64,000 nt of DNA, taken from Sulfurirhabdus sp043759595. Its GTDB lineage: Bacteria > Pseudomonadota > Gammaproteobacteria > Burkholderiales > SMCO01. Position numbers and translations under genes: made by a program. Of this stretch, positions 8,727-17,999 are shown piece by piece; position 1 is the stretch's first letter, and every line of letters begins with the position of its first letter. The stretch covers positions 6,091-70,090 of the forward strand of contig JAYVLG010000158.1 in assembly GCA_043759595.1 (NCBI GenBank). The letters run 5' to 3'. Below the pieces are notes generated by a model. It searched no databases. It was not told where the DNA came from and worked only from the letters and a program-made list of their open reading frames with translations.

Positions 8727-9353
8727 CTAAGCAGTTTCAGCTCTGGTTTCCAGCACTTTGTCAATTAATCCATACTTTACAGATTCCGCACCACTCATAA
8801 AATAATCGCGGTCGCTGTCTCTCTCAATGGTTTTGACTGATTGACCAGAATGTTGCGATAACATTTCATTCAAACGTCCACGCAGGTAGAGAATTTCTTT
8901 AGCGTGAATCTCTATATCTGAAGCTTGCCCCTGAAACCCGCCACTAGGCTGGTGAATCATGACCCGCGAATTAGGCAGACAAAAACGTTTGCCTTTAGCC
9001 CCTGCTGTTAACAGGAAAGCGCCCATACTGGCAGCCTGACCAATGCACAAAGTGCTTACGTCTGGCTTAATAAACTGCATGGTGTCATAAATTGCCAAAC
9101 CAGCAGAAACTGAGCCACCTGGTGAGTTGATATACAAATGTATATCTTTATCAGGGTTTTCTGATTCCAGAAACAGTAATTGCGCCACAATCAGATTAGC
9201 TGAAACTTCATTCACAGGTCCTACTAAAAAGACAACTCGCTCTTTCAATAAACGCGAGTAAATATCGTAGGCTCTTTCACCACGTCCAGTTTGTTCAACG
9301 ACCATGGGTACCAGCCCCAAGCCTTGTGGTTCCCAGTTACGGTTTTCAATCAT
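8727..9353 (-). CDS. clpP: ATP-dependent Clp protease proteolytic subunit
   Basis: The serine peptidase barrel of ClpXP. The 208-residue protein has the catalytic Ser in GQAASMGAFLL, the His in NSRVMIHQPSGG, and an Asp in the C-terminal third (ERDSDRDYFMSGAE). The INSPGGSV strand is intact. A short propeptide-like N-terminus precedes VPMVVEQTGRGERAYDIYSRLL. The start ATG overlaps the tig stop by four bases (ATGA), so the two are translationally coupled. Confidence 0.98.
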   Translation of the reverse strand: MIENRNWEPQGLGLVPMVVEQTGRGERAYDIYSRLLKERVVFLVGPVNEVSANLIVAQLLFLESENPDKDIHLYINSPGGSVSAGLAIYDTMQFIKPDVSTLCIGQAASMGAFLLTAGAKGKRFCLPNSRVMIHQPSGGFQGQASDIEIHAKEILYLRGRLNEMLSQHSGQSVKTIERDSDRDYFMSGAESVKYGLIDKVLETRAETA

Positions 9354-10651
9354 TTAGCATTTCCCATCAATTCATCAAAAGTGAGTGGCTTGTCTTCTAC
9401 TTTAGCACGCTCAAGCACCCATGCAACTACGTTATCTTCTAATGCCAATGATTCAACTTCAGCCAGGCGCTCTGGATTTTGGTAGTACCACTTGACCATT
9501 TCTTCTGGCTGCTCATAGCTTTGCGCATAATCCGTCAGTATAGCGCGAACCTGATCTGGCTTGGCTTGAAGACTATTTGCCTTTACCAACTCGGCAAGAA
9601 TCAATCCTAATCCTACACGTCTTTTAGCTTGTTCTTCAAAAATTTCCGCTGGCAATGGAATATCGGATACTTTCATACCCCGTGCAACCATATCATTCTG
9701 CGCTTGCTGCAGGAGACGTTCAACTTCCATCCCAACCAATGCTTTTGGCAAGTCCAGCTTGCTGGTTTCCAGTAACGCTTCCATTACCTTTTCTTTAGCC
9801 AGGTTTTTTACGCGACTTTTTACTTCGCGTTCGAGATTGGCCTTGATTTCACCACGCATTTTATCAAGGTCACCATCTTCAACACCCAGTGTCTTTGCGA
9901 ATTCAGTGTCAACTGCCGGCATTGTCGGCTCAGCTACTGCATTCAGCTTCACCTCAAAAGTCACGGTTTTTCCAGCCACGTCTCTTCCATGATAATCTTC
10001 TGGGAAAGTTAATTCAAATACCTTCTCTTGTCCTTTAACCATGCCAATAAGCTGGTTTTCGAAATCTTTGAGCAGACGGCTTTCACCTAATACAATGACC
10101 TGGCCTTTCGCTTGGCCGCCAGGAAACAGCGTTCCATCCATTTTGCCTGTGTAATCGATATTCACCTGATCACCTGTCACCACGGCGCGGTCTGCATTTT
10201 CATATTGAACACGTTGCTTGCGAAGTATTTCAATCGTCTTATCGATATCTGCTTCGCCCACCTGAACAGTTGGCCGTTCAATGGACTTGCCGCTGATGTC
10301 ACCTAGTACAACATCAGGGTAAACTTCAAATGTCGCTGTAAACTCCCAGTTGTTTTCGCCTTCAGGCGTTGGCTTGGCTTCAAACCGTGGGTATCCAGCC
10401 ACTCTAAATTGTTGCGCGCGCACTGCTTCCGAAAATCCCTTTTGCAGTGCTTCACCCAGCACTTCCTGGCGAACTTGGCCGCCATGCTGTTGTTCGACAA
10501 TTTTCATCGGCACTTTACCGGGACGGAATCCATGGACTTTTACATTGCGGGCAAGTTGCTTGAGGCGATTTGCAACTTCCGTGGTGATCTGCTCATTTGG
10601 CAGAGTAACGTCAAGACGTTTTTCTAGTGGGCTCAGGTTTTCTGACTGCAT
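9350..10651 (-). CDS. tig: Trigger factor
   Basis: A ribosome-bound chaperone and prolyl isomerase that meets nascent chains. The 433 residues are close to the E. coli length. The N-terminal ribosome-binding domain carries the signature GFRPGKVP (residues about 41-48). The FKBP-type domain (DQVNIDYTGKMDGTLFPGG, FELTFPEDYHG) lies about residues 155-230, and the long helical C-terminal arms follow. The gene sits 24 bases after tRNA-Leu in the same direction, so the two may share a primary transcript. Confidence 0.98.
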   Translation of the reverse strand: MQSENLSPLEKRLDVTLPNEQITTEVANRLKQLARNVKVHGFRPGKVPMKIVEQQHGGQVRQEVLGEALQKGFSEAVRAQQFRVAGYPRFEAKPTPEGENNWEFTATFEVYPDVVLGDISGKSIERPTVQVGEADIDKTIEILRKQRVQYENADRAVVTGDQVNIDYTGKMDGTLFPGGQAKGQVIVLGESRLLKDFENQLIGMVKGQEKVFELTFPEDYHGRDVAGKTVTFEVKLNAVAEPTMPAVDTEFAKTLGVEDGDLDKMRGEIKANLEREVKSRVKNLAKEKVMEALLETSKLDLPKALVGMEVERLLQQAQNDMVARGMKVSDIPLPAEIFEEQAKRRVGLGLILAELVKANSLQAKPDQVRAILTDYAQSYEQPEEMVKWYYQNPERLAEVESLALEDNVVAWVLERAKVEDKPLTFDELMGNAK

Positions 10652-10675
10652 TGCTATTCCTCAAAACAAAATATA

Positions 10676-10760
<85 letters not shown>

Positions 10761-10777
10761 AAACCCGTAAGTGTAAT

Positions 10778-10806
10778 ATAATATTTACCTAACTGACAGT
10801 AGGCAA
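10778..10806 (-). promoter_or_regulatory. Promoter of tRNA-Leu (possibly also tig)
   Basis: On the minus strand TTGCCT (10806-10801) and TATTAT (10783-10778) are separated by 17 bases. The -10 lies 18 bases before the mature tRNA 5' end. Confidence 0.55.
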
Positions 10807-10871
10807 TACACCACCAATTATGATAATAATTGATTATTTATTCCATCACCAGCCTTAATTTCCCATTTCCG

Positions 10872-11696
10872 ATGCCACAACCCTATACAATTGAGCACTA
10901 CGAAAACTTCCCTGTCGCTTCGATACTGCTTCCACATCGACTTCGGCATCCAATCAGTGTGATTTATACCTTCGCGCGACAGGCTGATGATTTTGCAGAT
11001 GAAGGCGATATCAGCGATGAAAGCCGTCTTGCATTACTGGATGAATTCCGCCAGGAACTGGATCTGATTAAATCCAAAGCCACTCCACGCACGCAACTTT
11101 TTCTGGACTTGACTGACATTATTGACAAATTCAAACTTCCCTTGCAGCCTTTTTATGATTTACTCAGTGCGTTTTCTCAAGATGTCACCAAAACCCGCTA
11201 CGCCGATTTTGGTGAACTTATCCAGTATTGTCGTCGCTCAGCAAACCCGGTCGGTCAGCTTTTGCTGCATTTATACGGTGAAGCTACGCCAAAAAATCTG
11301 GCCTATTCAGATGCTATCTGCACCAGCCTCCAGCTCATCAATTTTTGGCAGGATATTGCAATCGATTTTAAAAAAGATCGTATTTATCTGCCACAGGATG
11401 AAATGGCCAAATTTAAAATCAGCGAGAATCAGATTGCTCAAGGCAACACAAATGAACTATGGGGATCATTAATGTTATTTCAACTAGATAGGACAAGAAA
11501 ATTACTCCAGGCAGGCGCACCGCTCGGAAAAGTGCTACAGGGAAGAATAGGTCTTGAAATGCGCATGATTATAATGGGTGGGGAAACCATCCTGCGAAAA
11601 TTACACAAATCCAAAGGAGATGTATTTCGCAACCGGCCTGTACTCAAGCCAATTGATTGGTTATACATGAGCTATCGTGCAATTCGGGCAAAATAA
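10872..11696 (+). CDS. hpnC: Hydroxysqualene synthase HpnC
   Basis: In the three-enzyme bacterial route to squalene, HpnC turns presqualene diphosphate into hydroxysqualene. The 274-residue protein is an all-helical trans-isoprenyl synthase. HYENFPVAS near the N-terminus is typical of HpnC. The first Asp-rich motif reads ADDFADEGD and the second is in LQLINFWQDIAIDFKKDRIY. The start at 10872 is chosen because the family begins a few residues before HYENFPV; an in-frame TTG at 10830 is the alternative. No strong ribosome site is visible. hpnD follows after 15 bases. Confidence 0.93.
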   Translation: MPQPYTIEHYENFPVASILLPHRLRHPISVIYTFARQADDFADEGDISDESRLALLDEFRQELDLIKSKATPRTQLFLDLTDIIDKFKLPLQPFYDLLSAFSQDVTKTRYADFGELIQYCRRSANPVGQLLLHLYGEATPKNLAYSDAICTSLQLINFWQDIAIDFKKDRIYLPQDEMAKFKISENQIAQGNTNELWGSLMLFQLDRTRKLLQAGAPLGKVLQGRIGLEMRMIIMGGETILRKLHKSKGDVFRNRPVLKPIDWLYMSYRAIRAK

Positions 11697-11711
11697 CCAC
11701 AGGAATATATA

Positions 11712-12545
11712 GTGACACCAGATCAATATTGCCAGGACAAAACGGCTAAAAGCGGCTCCAGCTTTTATTACAGTTTTTTGTTCCTCCCCCCCGAAAGACG
11801 CAAAGCCATTACTGCGCTTTATGCCTTTTGTCGTGAAGTGGATGATGTTGTAGATGAATGTAAAGACCCTGCTATTGCGAGAATTAAACTGGCATGGTGG
11901 CGCAATGAAATTAACCAAACTTTCAAGGGAGTGGCTCAGCACCCTGTCACTCAGTCCTTGCTACCAGCCATTCAACAGTTCAACTTGCCTGAAGAGCACT
12001 TTCAGGAAATCATTGATGGAATGGAAATGGACCTCAACCAGAACCGATATCCCGATTTCAAGACACTTCAGCTTTACTGTTACCGCGTTGCCAGTGTTGT
12101 GGGGCTACTTTCCGCAGAAATTTTCGGCTATCAGGATCGCAAAACATTAAAATACGCCCATGATTTGGGAATGGCCTTCCAGCTGACCAATATTATTCGT
12201 GATGTCGGTGAAGATGCACGACGCAACCGCATCTATTTACCTCTGGATGAAATGGCGCAATATGGTGTTACTGAAGCAGACATCTTCAATTTCAAAGAAA
12301 ATGAGCATTTCTCTCGTCTCATGTCCTTTCAAGTTGAGCGGGCGCAAACTTATTATGACGCTGCTTTTTCAAACCTGCCTGAATCCGATCGCAAGTCTCA
12401 ACTCCCTGGCATCATCATGGCGGCCATATACCGCTCACTGTTAAACGAAATACAGAATGACGGCTGCAAGGTGTTATCCAGCCGCACGGCACTAACCCCG
12501 CTGCGCAAGCTTTGGCTTGCCTGGAAAACCTGGGTTAAAGGGTAA
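11712..12545 (+). CDS. hpnD: Presqualene diphosphate synthase HpnD
   Basis: Joins two farnesyl diphosphates into presqualene diphosphate, the substrate of HpnC. The 277-residue protein begins with a GTG at 11712, with GGAA 10-13 bases upstream. It shows SFYYSFLFLPPERR, the first Asp-rich motif REVDDVVDE, and the second in FQLTNIIRDVGEDARRNRIY. These are the hallmarks of the HpnD branch of squalene/phytoene synthases. It is separated from hpnE by three bases, so the set is one operon. Confidence 0.95.
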   Translation: MTPDQYCQDKTAKSGSSFYYSFLFLPPERRKAITALYAFCREVDDVVDECKDPAIARIKLAWWRNEINQTFKGVAQHPVTQSLLPAIQQFNLPEEHFQEIIDGMEMDLNQNRYPDFKTLQLYCYRVASVVGLLSAEIFGYQDRKTLKYAHDLGMAFQLTNIIRDVGEDARRNRIYLPLDEMAQYGVTEADIFNFKENEHFSRLMSFQVERAQTYYDAAFSNLPESDRKSQLPGIIMAAIYRSLLNEIQNDGCKVLSSRTALTPLRKLWLAWKTWVKG

Positions 12546-12548
12546 ACA

Positions 12549-13853
12549 TTGAAAAAAAGCGTTGCCGTAATTGGTGCCGGATATGCTGGACTTGCTGCAG
12601 CGGTAGAACTTGCCCAACACAATATTCCGGTAACTGTTTATGAATCTGCCAAGGAACTGGGTGGGCGAGCGCGCAGAGTATCGCTAAAAGGCCTGAATCT
12701 CGACAATGGCCAGCATATTCTGATTGGGGCCTATCGTGAAACGCTCCGTCTCATTAAGTTGGTTACCCCCCATGAATCTGTATCTGCGACAAAACCCTTT
12801 TTACGTATCCCCCTTGAATTGACCATTCTTGGCCACTTCAATCTTAAAGCCGCCCCTTTTCCAAAGCCGCTCCATCTCGCAGTTGGGCTTATGGCAGCGC
12901 AGGGACTGAGTTTTGCTGAACGCTTGCGTGCGGTAAGCTTCATGCTCAGCATGCGCTCCAGGAAATTCAAACTGAATCAGGATATTAGTGTTTTTACCTT
13001 ACTGCAGCAATTTAATCAGACAGGTTCGCTTGAAAAGCATTTATGGACCCCTCTTTGTATTTCAGCATTGAATACGCTACCTGAAACGGCCTCTGCCCAG
13101 GTATTTCTGAACGTACTGAGAGATAGCTTGAATGGTGACCGTAATGACGCTGATCTCATCATGCCTGGTGTAGATCTTAGCGAACTGTTTCCTGACCATG
13201 CAGCAAAATATATTGAACATCATGGAGGCCAGATTTTTCGATCAACAAGCGTTATTTCCATCGAAGCTGGCCCAGAGGGGTTTGCACTACTAACAAAGGA
13301 GTCCAGACGAGTATTCAGTCACGTTATTTGCGCAGTTCCTCCTCAACGCATTAAACATCTGATAAGCAACATACCGGAATTGGCAGCTCCAGCTGAACTG
13401 GCAAACAATCTGACATACCAGCCCATATATACACTCTACTTGCAATACTCCCATAAAGTTAGCATGCCCAAGCCCATGCAAGGTTTAGCATCAGGCTTCT
13501 CGGAATGGGTTTTTGACCGGGGACAAATAAGCAACAATCCCGGGCTTCTGGCTGTAGTGATTAGCGCAGAGGGCAAGCATCAGCTTCTTAGCCATGATGA
13601 ATTAGCCAATTCAGTACATAAAAAGCTGAAATCCTGTATTCCAGATTTAACTGAGCCACTGTGGTATAAGGTCATCGCAGAAAAACGCGCTACTTTCTCA
13701 TGCACACCCAATCTGCAACGTCCTGAGCAAATCACGCCACTCAAGCAATTTTACCTGGCGGGAGATTATACTGCCGGCGATTATCCTGCAACAATCGAAG
13801 CAGCGACACAAAGTGGGGTAAAATGCGCCAAATCAATTTTGGAAATATCATGA
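12549..13853 (+). CDS. hpnE: Hydroxysqualene dehydroxylase (FAD-dependent amine-oxidase-like) HpnE
   Basis: Reduces hydroxysqualene to squalene, the precursor of hopanoids. The 434-residue flavoprotein starts with a TTG at 12549 and has an N-terminal FAD-binding Rossmann motif VIGAGYAGLAAAVEL followed by the ESAKELGGRARR element. The C-terminal FAD motif is FYLAGDYTAGDYPATIEAA. No hopanoid cyclase (shc) lies in the window, so the end product is inferred. The stop overlaps the next start codon by four bases. Confidence 0.94.
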   Translation: MKKSVAVIGAGYAGLAAAVELAQHNIPVTVYESAKELGGRARRVSLKGLNLDNGQHILIGAYRETLRLIKLVTPHESVSATKPFLRIPLELTILGHFNLKAAPFPKPLHLAVGLMAAQGLSFAERLRAVSFMLSMRSRKFKLNQDISVFTLLQQFNQTGSLEKHLWTPLCISALNTLPETASAQVFLNVLRDSLNGDRNDADLIMPGVDLSELFPDHAAKYIEHHGGQIFRSTSVISIEAGPEGFALLTKESRRVFSHVICAVPPQRIKHLISNIPELAAPAELANNLTYQPIYTLYLQYSHKVSMPKPMQGLASGFSEWVFDRGQISNNPGLLAVVISAEGKHQLLSHDELANSVHKKLKSCIPDLTEPLWYKVIAEKRATFSCTPNLQRPEQITPLKQFYLAGDYTAGDYPATIEAATQSGVKCAKSILEIS

Positions 13854-14587
13854 AAAACTATCAAGCTACAAAAGAATTACTGAAAAACAAAGTTATCCTC
13901 ATCACTGGAGCAGGTCAGGGAATTGGCCGCGTTGCTGCTATCACGTATGCTGCACATGGCGCCACAGTAATTCTGCTTGGAAGGAATATTGAAAACCTGG
14001 AAGCTGTTTACGATGAAATTGAAGGTGCAGGCTATGCCCAACCTGCAATTTTTCCTCTTGATCTCGAAAAGGCTACAGATGCAGAATATGAAGCGTTAGC
14101 GCAAGCTATCAAGCTTCAATTAGGCAGACTGGACGGCATTCTGCACAATGCGGCGCGTTTTTTCAGCTTATGCCCGATTGAGTTACAGACGCTTGATCAG
14201 TGGAACAGCTTGCTGCGCGTCAATTTAATGGCGCCTTTTGCACTGACACGCGCGTGCCTGCCGTTACTGAAAGAATCGCCAGATGCTTCCATCATCATGA
14301 CCTCAGAAACCCATGGCCACACACCTGCAGCCTATTGGGGGGGATTTGCTGTCTCCAAGGGCGGCGTAGAAACATTGGTTAGAATCTGGGCGCAAGAGTT
14401 TGAAATGTTCCCCAATCTACGTATCAATGCGCTGATTCCTGGCCCCGTTCAAACCACACAACGTGCTAAAACGCATCCAGGTGAATTTAAGGAAAGTATG
14501 CCCAAACCTGAGGATTTAATGCCGATTTATTTGTATCTGATGGGAAAAGACAGTCATAAAATAAACGGTGAAATCGTCGCTTGCTGA
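13850..14587 (+). CDS. yciK: YciK-family short-chain dehydrogenase/reductase
   Basis: An NAD(P)-dependent oxidoreductase of unknown substrate. The 245-residue product begins MKNYQATKELLKNKVILITG, with the nucleotide-binding GAGQGIGR near residue 23, the NAA motif as HNAA, and a conserved SKGGVETL segment. In that segment the classical catalytic Tyr-x-x-x-Lys reads FAVSK, with Phe in place of Tyr as written (YWGGFAVSKGG). The start at 13850 is taken because the family begins there and ATG overlaps the hpnE stop (ATGA), which also implies translational coupling to squalene synthesis. A longer in-frame start at 13823 lies inside hpnE. Confidence 0.85.
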   Translation: MKNYQATKELLKNKVILITGAGQGIGRVAAITYAAHGATVILLGRNIENLEAVYDEIEGAGYAQPAIFPLDLEKATDAEYEALAQAIKLQLGRLDGILHNAARFFSLCPIELQTLDQWNSLLRVNLMAPFALTRACLPLLKESPDASIIMTSETHGHTPAAYWGGFAVSKGGVETLVRIWAQEFEMFPNLRINALIPGPVQTTQRAKTHPGEFKESMPKPEDLMPIYLYLMGKDSHKINGEIVAC

Positions 14588-14592
14588 AATAA

Positions 14593-15291
14593 TCAAGCCT
14601 TCAGAAAAAAAATCAGTTTTTCATCTGCCACTTCAATCAAATCATTTTCCTGAAGTTGATGAGGCTGGGTGCCAATAGATTTTCCATTTACTCTGGGCGT
14701 TTTTTTGCCTTCCACATGAGTAACATAATAGCCATGTGGGCGACGAGTGATAACAGCAAGCCTGTTACCAGCCTGCCCAAAGGTTTGCAAAGGTCGGCTG
14801 ATAACAATTTCCTGCCCTAGATGTTGCCCTTTCACACCTTTGACACCCCCCAGCGGGAAATTGGCTTTATTGGTACGCGCAGCTGATAAAGCTGTAGCCA
14901 GTTGTGAATGCGTATGCATTGGCATCATTGCTTCAGGCGGTTCATCTTTTTTCCAGGGCGCAGCCATCATCAGTGTTTTATCAAAATCCATATCGGATGA
15001 AGCGCGCTGGTTGACGTATTTCAGTTGAAAGTCACTGATCTGAATCACATCGTTATTTTGCAGAATGTGCTTAACAAACTTTTTCCCATTGACTGTCGTG
15101 CCGTTAGTACTACCCGCATCTTCCAGTATATGGTCATTTCCAACTGTAACAATGATAGCCTGTGATTTGCTGATACTGGGATCATCCAGAAAAATATCAT
15201 TCTCCGGTTTACGACCGATTACAAACTGATCCTTATCCAGAAAATAATGCCCTTGAACTGAACCTTCGCAGCTGACCACTAATTTTGCCAT
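14593..15291 (-). CDS. FHA-domain protein (copy 1 of the paralogous pair)
   Basis: A cytosolic 232-residue protein with two regions. The N-terminal FHA domain (about 22-95) has the GRK loop and the STNGTTVNG loop, which bind phosphothreonine in the family. The usual S-x-x-H is S-K-S-Q here, so phosphopeptide binding may be altered. The C-terminal region (about 145-232) repeats the FHA layout in degenerate form (AVITRRPHGYYVTHVEG, RVNGKSIG) and is conserved in the paralogue at 18428-19183. It lies 14 bases after a PP2C phosphatase gene on the same strand and is probably a reader of phosphorylation set by the kinase at 16419. Confidence 0.85.
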   Translation of the reverse strand: MAKLVVSCEGSVQGHYFLDKDQFVIGRKPENDIFLDDPSISKSQAIIVTVGNDHILEDAGSTNGTTVNGKKFVKHILQNNDVIQISDFQLKYVNQRASSDMDFDKTLMMAAPWKKDEPPEAMMPMHTHSQLATALSAARTNKANFPLGGVKGVKGQHLGQEIVISRPLQTFGQAGNRLAVITRRPHGYYVTHVEGKKTPRVNGKSIGTQPHQLQENDLIEVADEKLIFFLKA

Positions 15292-15305
15292 TTTACTTCA
15301 TACCC

Positions 15306-16136
15306 CTAAAACTTTTTCAGCCAGCCAAACAACCGTTCAGACAAACTACGCTCTTCTTCAATATCGTTCACCACTTTTGCCATCAGCACAGAAACATTAT
15401 CGTGCCCGCCATTGTCGTTTGCCATCTGAATCAATTGTGTTGCAGCAAGCGCAAGATTTGACTGAAGTTCGCTGACAGCAAGCTCAATGTCAGTATCATC
15501 GACCATGTCATTCAAGCCATCAGAACACAGGAGGTATACATCCCCTGGTAACACGTTCTTTTCAATCAGATCGACTTTTATTTCCGGTTCTACACCCAGT
15601 GCGCGCGTTACCAGATTGCGATTATGGGAAACTTTTGCTTCTTCCGAGGAAATCAACCCCAGTTCAACTTGTTCCTGGAGCAATGAATGGTCATGAGTCA
15701 ATAAATCAAAGCGACCATGGCGTAAACGGTACAATCGGGAATCCCCTGCATGCGCAATGGTTACCCGATTATGATGAAACAAGGCCACAACTACCGTTGT
15801 ACCCATACCGTGATATTTATTATTTGCTTCAGCCGTTTTATAAATAGCCCGATTTGCTTTTTCAATCGCAGCCTTGATTACCTCTGATTCTGCCGATGAT
15901 TGTTCTGATTTAGCACTAGCCTGTCCGTTAACAACACCCAACTTTCGCTTGATATCATCCACGATCAAACCTGTGGCCATTGCACTCGCCACATCACCAG
16001 CCTTATACCCCCCCATTCCATCGGCCAGAACCAGCAACTGAAGATCGCTATCGATCGAGATACTGTCTTCGTTGAACGAGCGTACCACTCCAGGATCAGT
16101 TGCGCTGGCAACCTCTAATCGACTGCTCGTTGTCAT
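15306..16136 (-). CDS. PP2C-type Ser/Thr protein phosphatase (copy 1)
   Basis: A metal-dependent (PPM family) phosphatase expected to remove phosphate from Ser/Thr. The 276 residues carry the metal-binding motifs in order: RSFNEDS, VLADGMGG, GMGTTVVVALF, AHAGDSRLY, LLCSDGLNDMV and GHDNVSVLMAKV. All acidic ligands are present, so it should be active. There is no signal peptide or TM segment. It is divergent from the Ser/Thr kinase gene, with a 282-base shared upstream region, and co-directional with an FHA gene: the standard kinase-phosphatase-reader combination. Confidence 0.93.
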   Translation of the reverse strand: MTTSSRLEVASATDPGVVRSFNEDSISIDSDLQLLVLADGMGGYKAGDVASAMATGLIVDDIKRKLGVVNGQASAKSEQSSAESEVIKAAIEKANRAIYKTAEANNKYHGMGTTVVVALFHHNRVTIAHAGDSRLYRLRHGRFDLLTHDHSLLQEQVELGLISSEEAKVSHNRNLVTRALGVEPEIKVDLIEKNVLPGDVYLLCSDGLNDMVDDTDIELAVSELQSNLALAATQLIQMANDNGGHDNVSVLMAKVVNDIEEERSLSERLFGWLKKF

Positions 16137-16329
16137 GCCTTAAAACCCTCTGTTCTATGAAAAACACCACGGCAATTTTTTGTATTGTAGAATACATAAT
16201 GAGTAAACAATATTTTTTTCTAAATCATTCTCTCACCTGACTTGGAAAAAAAGCAATACCAGTCTGGTTGAACTAACATTAATTAATTCTCATAAATTAT
16301 AATGAATATAAATCCTGCACGAATCAGTA

Positions 16330-16358
16330 TTGACATTATCTGATGAAAAAACTACTGT
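16330..16358 (+). promoter_or_regulatory. Candidate promoter of the Ser/Thr kinase gene
   Basis: TTGACA at 16330-16335 and TACTGT at 16353-16358, 17 bases apart, lie 60 bases before the kinase start. The -10 is weak. The intergenic region 16137-16418 otherwise holds AT-rich sequence suited to divergent promoters. Confidence 0.4.
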
Positions 16359-16418
16359 TATGCCTGTCTGCAGGACCGATACCACTCTACGTTTATTCAC
16401 TCTCAACCGCAGCGTTTA

Positions 16419-17990
16419 ATGGCAACTGAAAAATTAGGCCGATATGAAATACTCTCAGAGCTTGGCCAAGGCGCTATGGGAGTTGTATACAAAGCTATTG
16501 ATCCGCTCATTGAGCGTACTGTCGCTATTAAAACCATCAAATTGGACCTTTCCCAGGAAGAACTTGCTAACTTCGAGGAGCGTTTCTATCGTGAAGCAAA
16601 ATCAGCCGGACGCCTTAATCACCCCAATATCGTCACTATCTATGATGTAGGTAAATCAGACCATATTGCGTATATGGCGATGGAGTATCTGGAAGGACAG
16701 GTATTAAGAGACATATTAGATACCCATTCCGCTCTTACCGTCGATAAAATTGCGGAAGTGATTGCCCAGGTTGCAGATGGTTTGGCTTATGCCCATGAAA
16801 ACGGCATTGTTCACCGTGATATTAAACCGGCAAATATTATGCTGGTCAGGGACGGCGTAGCCAAAATTACTGATTTTGGTATTGCTCAGATGCCAACCGG
16901 TTCCAGAACCCTGGCAGGAACGGTGTTGGGTTCACCCAAATATATGTCACCAGAGCAAGTAATCGGTCAGAATGTTGATGGACGTTCAGATATTTTTTCG
17001 TTGGGTGTTGTATTGTATGAAATGCTCACCGGCGAATCCCCTTTTAGCGGGGATAATATCAGCACCATTATGTATCGTATCCTGAATGAAACGCCACCTG
17101 CTCCGGGTTCACTGAATCCAAAGCTTCCAGAAGCATTCAACTATATTGTAGACAAAGCTTTAGCCAAACACCCTGCGGATCGTTATCAATCCGCCAAAGA
17201 AATGGAAGAGGACCTGATGAATTATCAGCGTCTGTCAGTTCCTGATTCGGCTGAAGAAATAAATAACCGCCACAGAACACTGGATAGAAGGTCCAAGCCC
17301 AGAATCGATATGGGTGAAGAAACCATATTTCTCAATCAGATTTCTGGCGGTCTCATTGGCAGCAAAACAAATTACAGCCCACCCGGCGCAGGTGCATCAG
17401 AATCAAAGACCATTGTTGAGCCCACTTTCTGGGAGAGTAACAAAATTCTGCTTTCTGCTATTTTGATACTGCTTCTGGCTTTTGCTGTTACAGTGATAAT
17501 AGGCAGGTCTTCTCATCAGGAGGAAATACCGGTTCCCCCTCCAATAGTAGAGGCTCCGCAATCAACACTTAAAATGCCAATGCAAGAGAGCACCGAGCCC
17601 AAAATTGACCAAGAGCAAAGCAAGCCTGTTGCCGAGGAAGTGACATCTGCACGCCCACTCCCAAGCAAACTGCCAGCTACCACTTCACAAGAGAGAGAAC
17701 AGCCCCAAACGCCCAAAAATATTGAAAAAATCAAACCTTTAGTTGAAACGGAAACACCAGAACAAACCGAAGTCATTAAAAACCCGGCACTCCTGACATT
17801 TGCGATCACACCTTGGGGTGAAATATATATTGACGGAAAAAAGCAGGGCATCACCCCCCCTCTGAAAGAACTGACTATTTCCGCGGGTAAACATAGAATC
17901 GAGATTAGAAACTTGAATTTTGCGCCTTATTCGGAAACAATAGACATTAAATCCGGATCCACAAAAAAAATAAAATACATATTCCAATAA
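16419..17990 (+). CDS. Membrane Ser/Thr protein kinase with C-terminal PEGA domain
   Basis: A 523-residue Hanks-type kinase. The cytosolic kinase domain (about 8-265) has the glycine loop GQGAMG, Lys38 in AIKTIK, the catalytic HRDIKPAN (Asp134, Asn139), DFG (Asp152), and an APE-like SPE. A basic linker follows, then one TM segment near 345-365. A Pro/Glu-rich stretch leads to a PEGA domain (about 455-523; ALLTFAITPWGEIYIDGKKQG). PEGA domains are thought to bind cell-surface components, so this could sense the envelope. A TPR lipoprotein gene follows after 9 bases. Confidence 0.95.
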   Translation: MATEKLGRYEILSELGQGAMGVVYKAIDPLIERTVAIKTIKLDLSQEELANFEERFYREAKSAGRLNHPNIVTIYDVGKSDHIAYMAMEYLEGQVLRDILDTHSALTVDKIAEVIAQVADGLAYAHENGIVHRDIKPANIMLVRDGVAKITDFGIAQMPTGSRTLAGTVLGSPKYMSPEQVIGQNVDGRSDIFSLGVVLYEMLTGESPFSGDNISTIMYRILNETPPAPGSLNPKLPEAFNYIVDKALAKHPADRYQSAKEMEEDLMNYQRLSVPDSAEEINNRHRTLDRRSKPRIDMGEETIFLNQISGGLIGSKTNYSPPGAGASESKTIVEPTFWESNKILLSAILILLLAFAVTVIIGRSSHQEEIPVPPPIVEAPQSTLKMPMQESTEPKIDQEQSKPVAEEVTSARPLPSKLPATTSQEREQPQTPKNIEKIKPLVETETPEQTEVIKNPALLTFAITPWGEIYIDGKKQGITPPLKELTISAGKHRIEIRNLNFAPYSETIDIKSGSTKKIKYIFQ

Positions 17991-17999
17991 AGGACTTTT

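Noticed and set aside
16343..16429. 28-codon frame starting MKKLLLCLS before the Ser/Thr kinase
   Set aside because: It looks like a signal-peptide start but has no mature part and overlaps the kinase start; probably chance.
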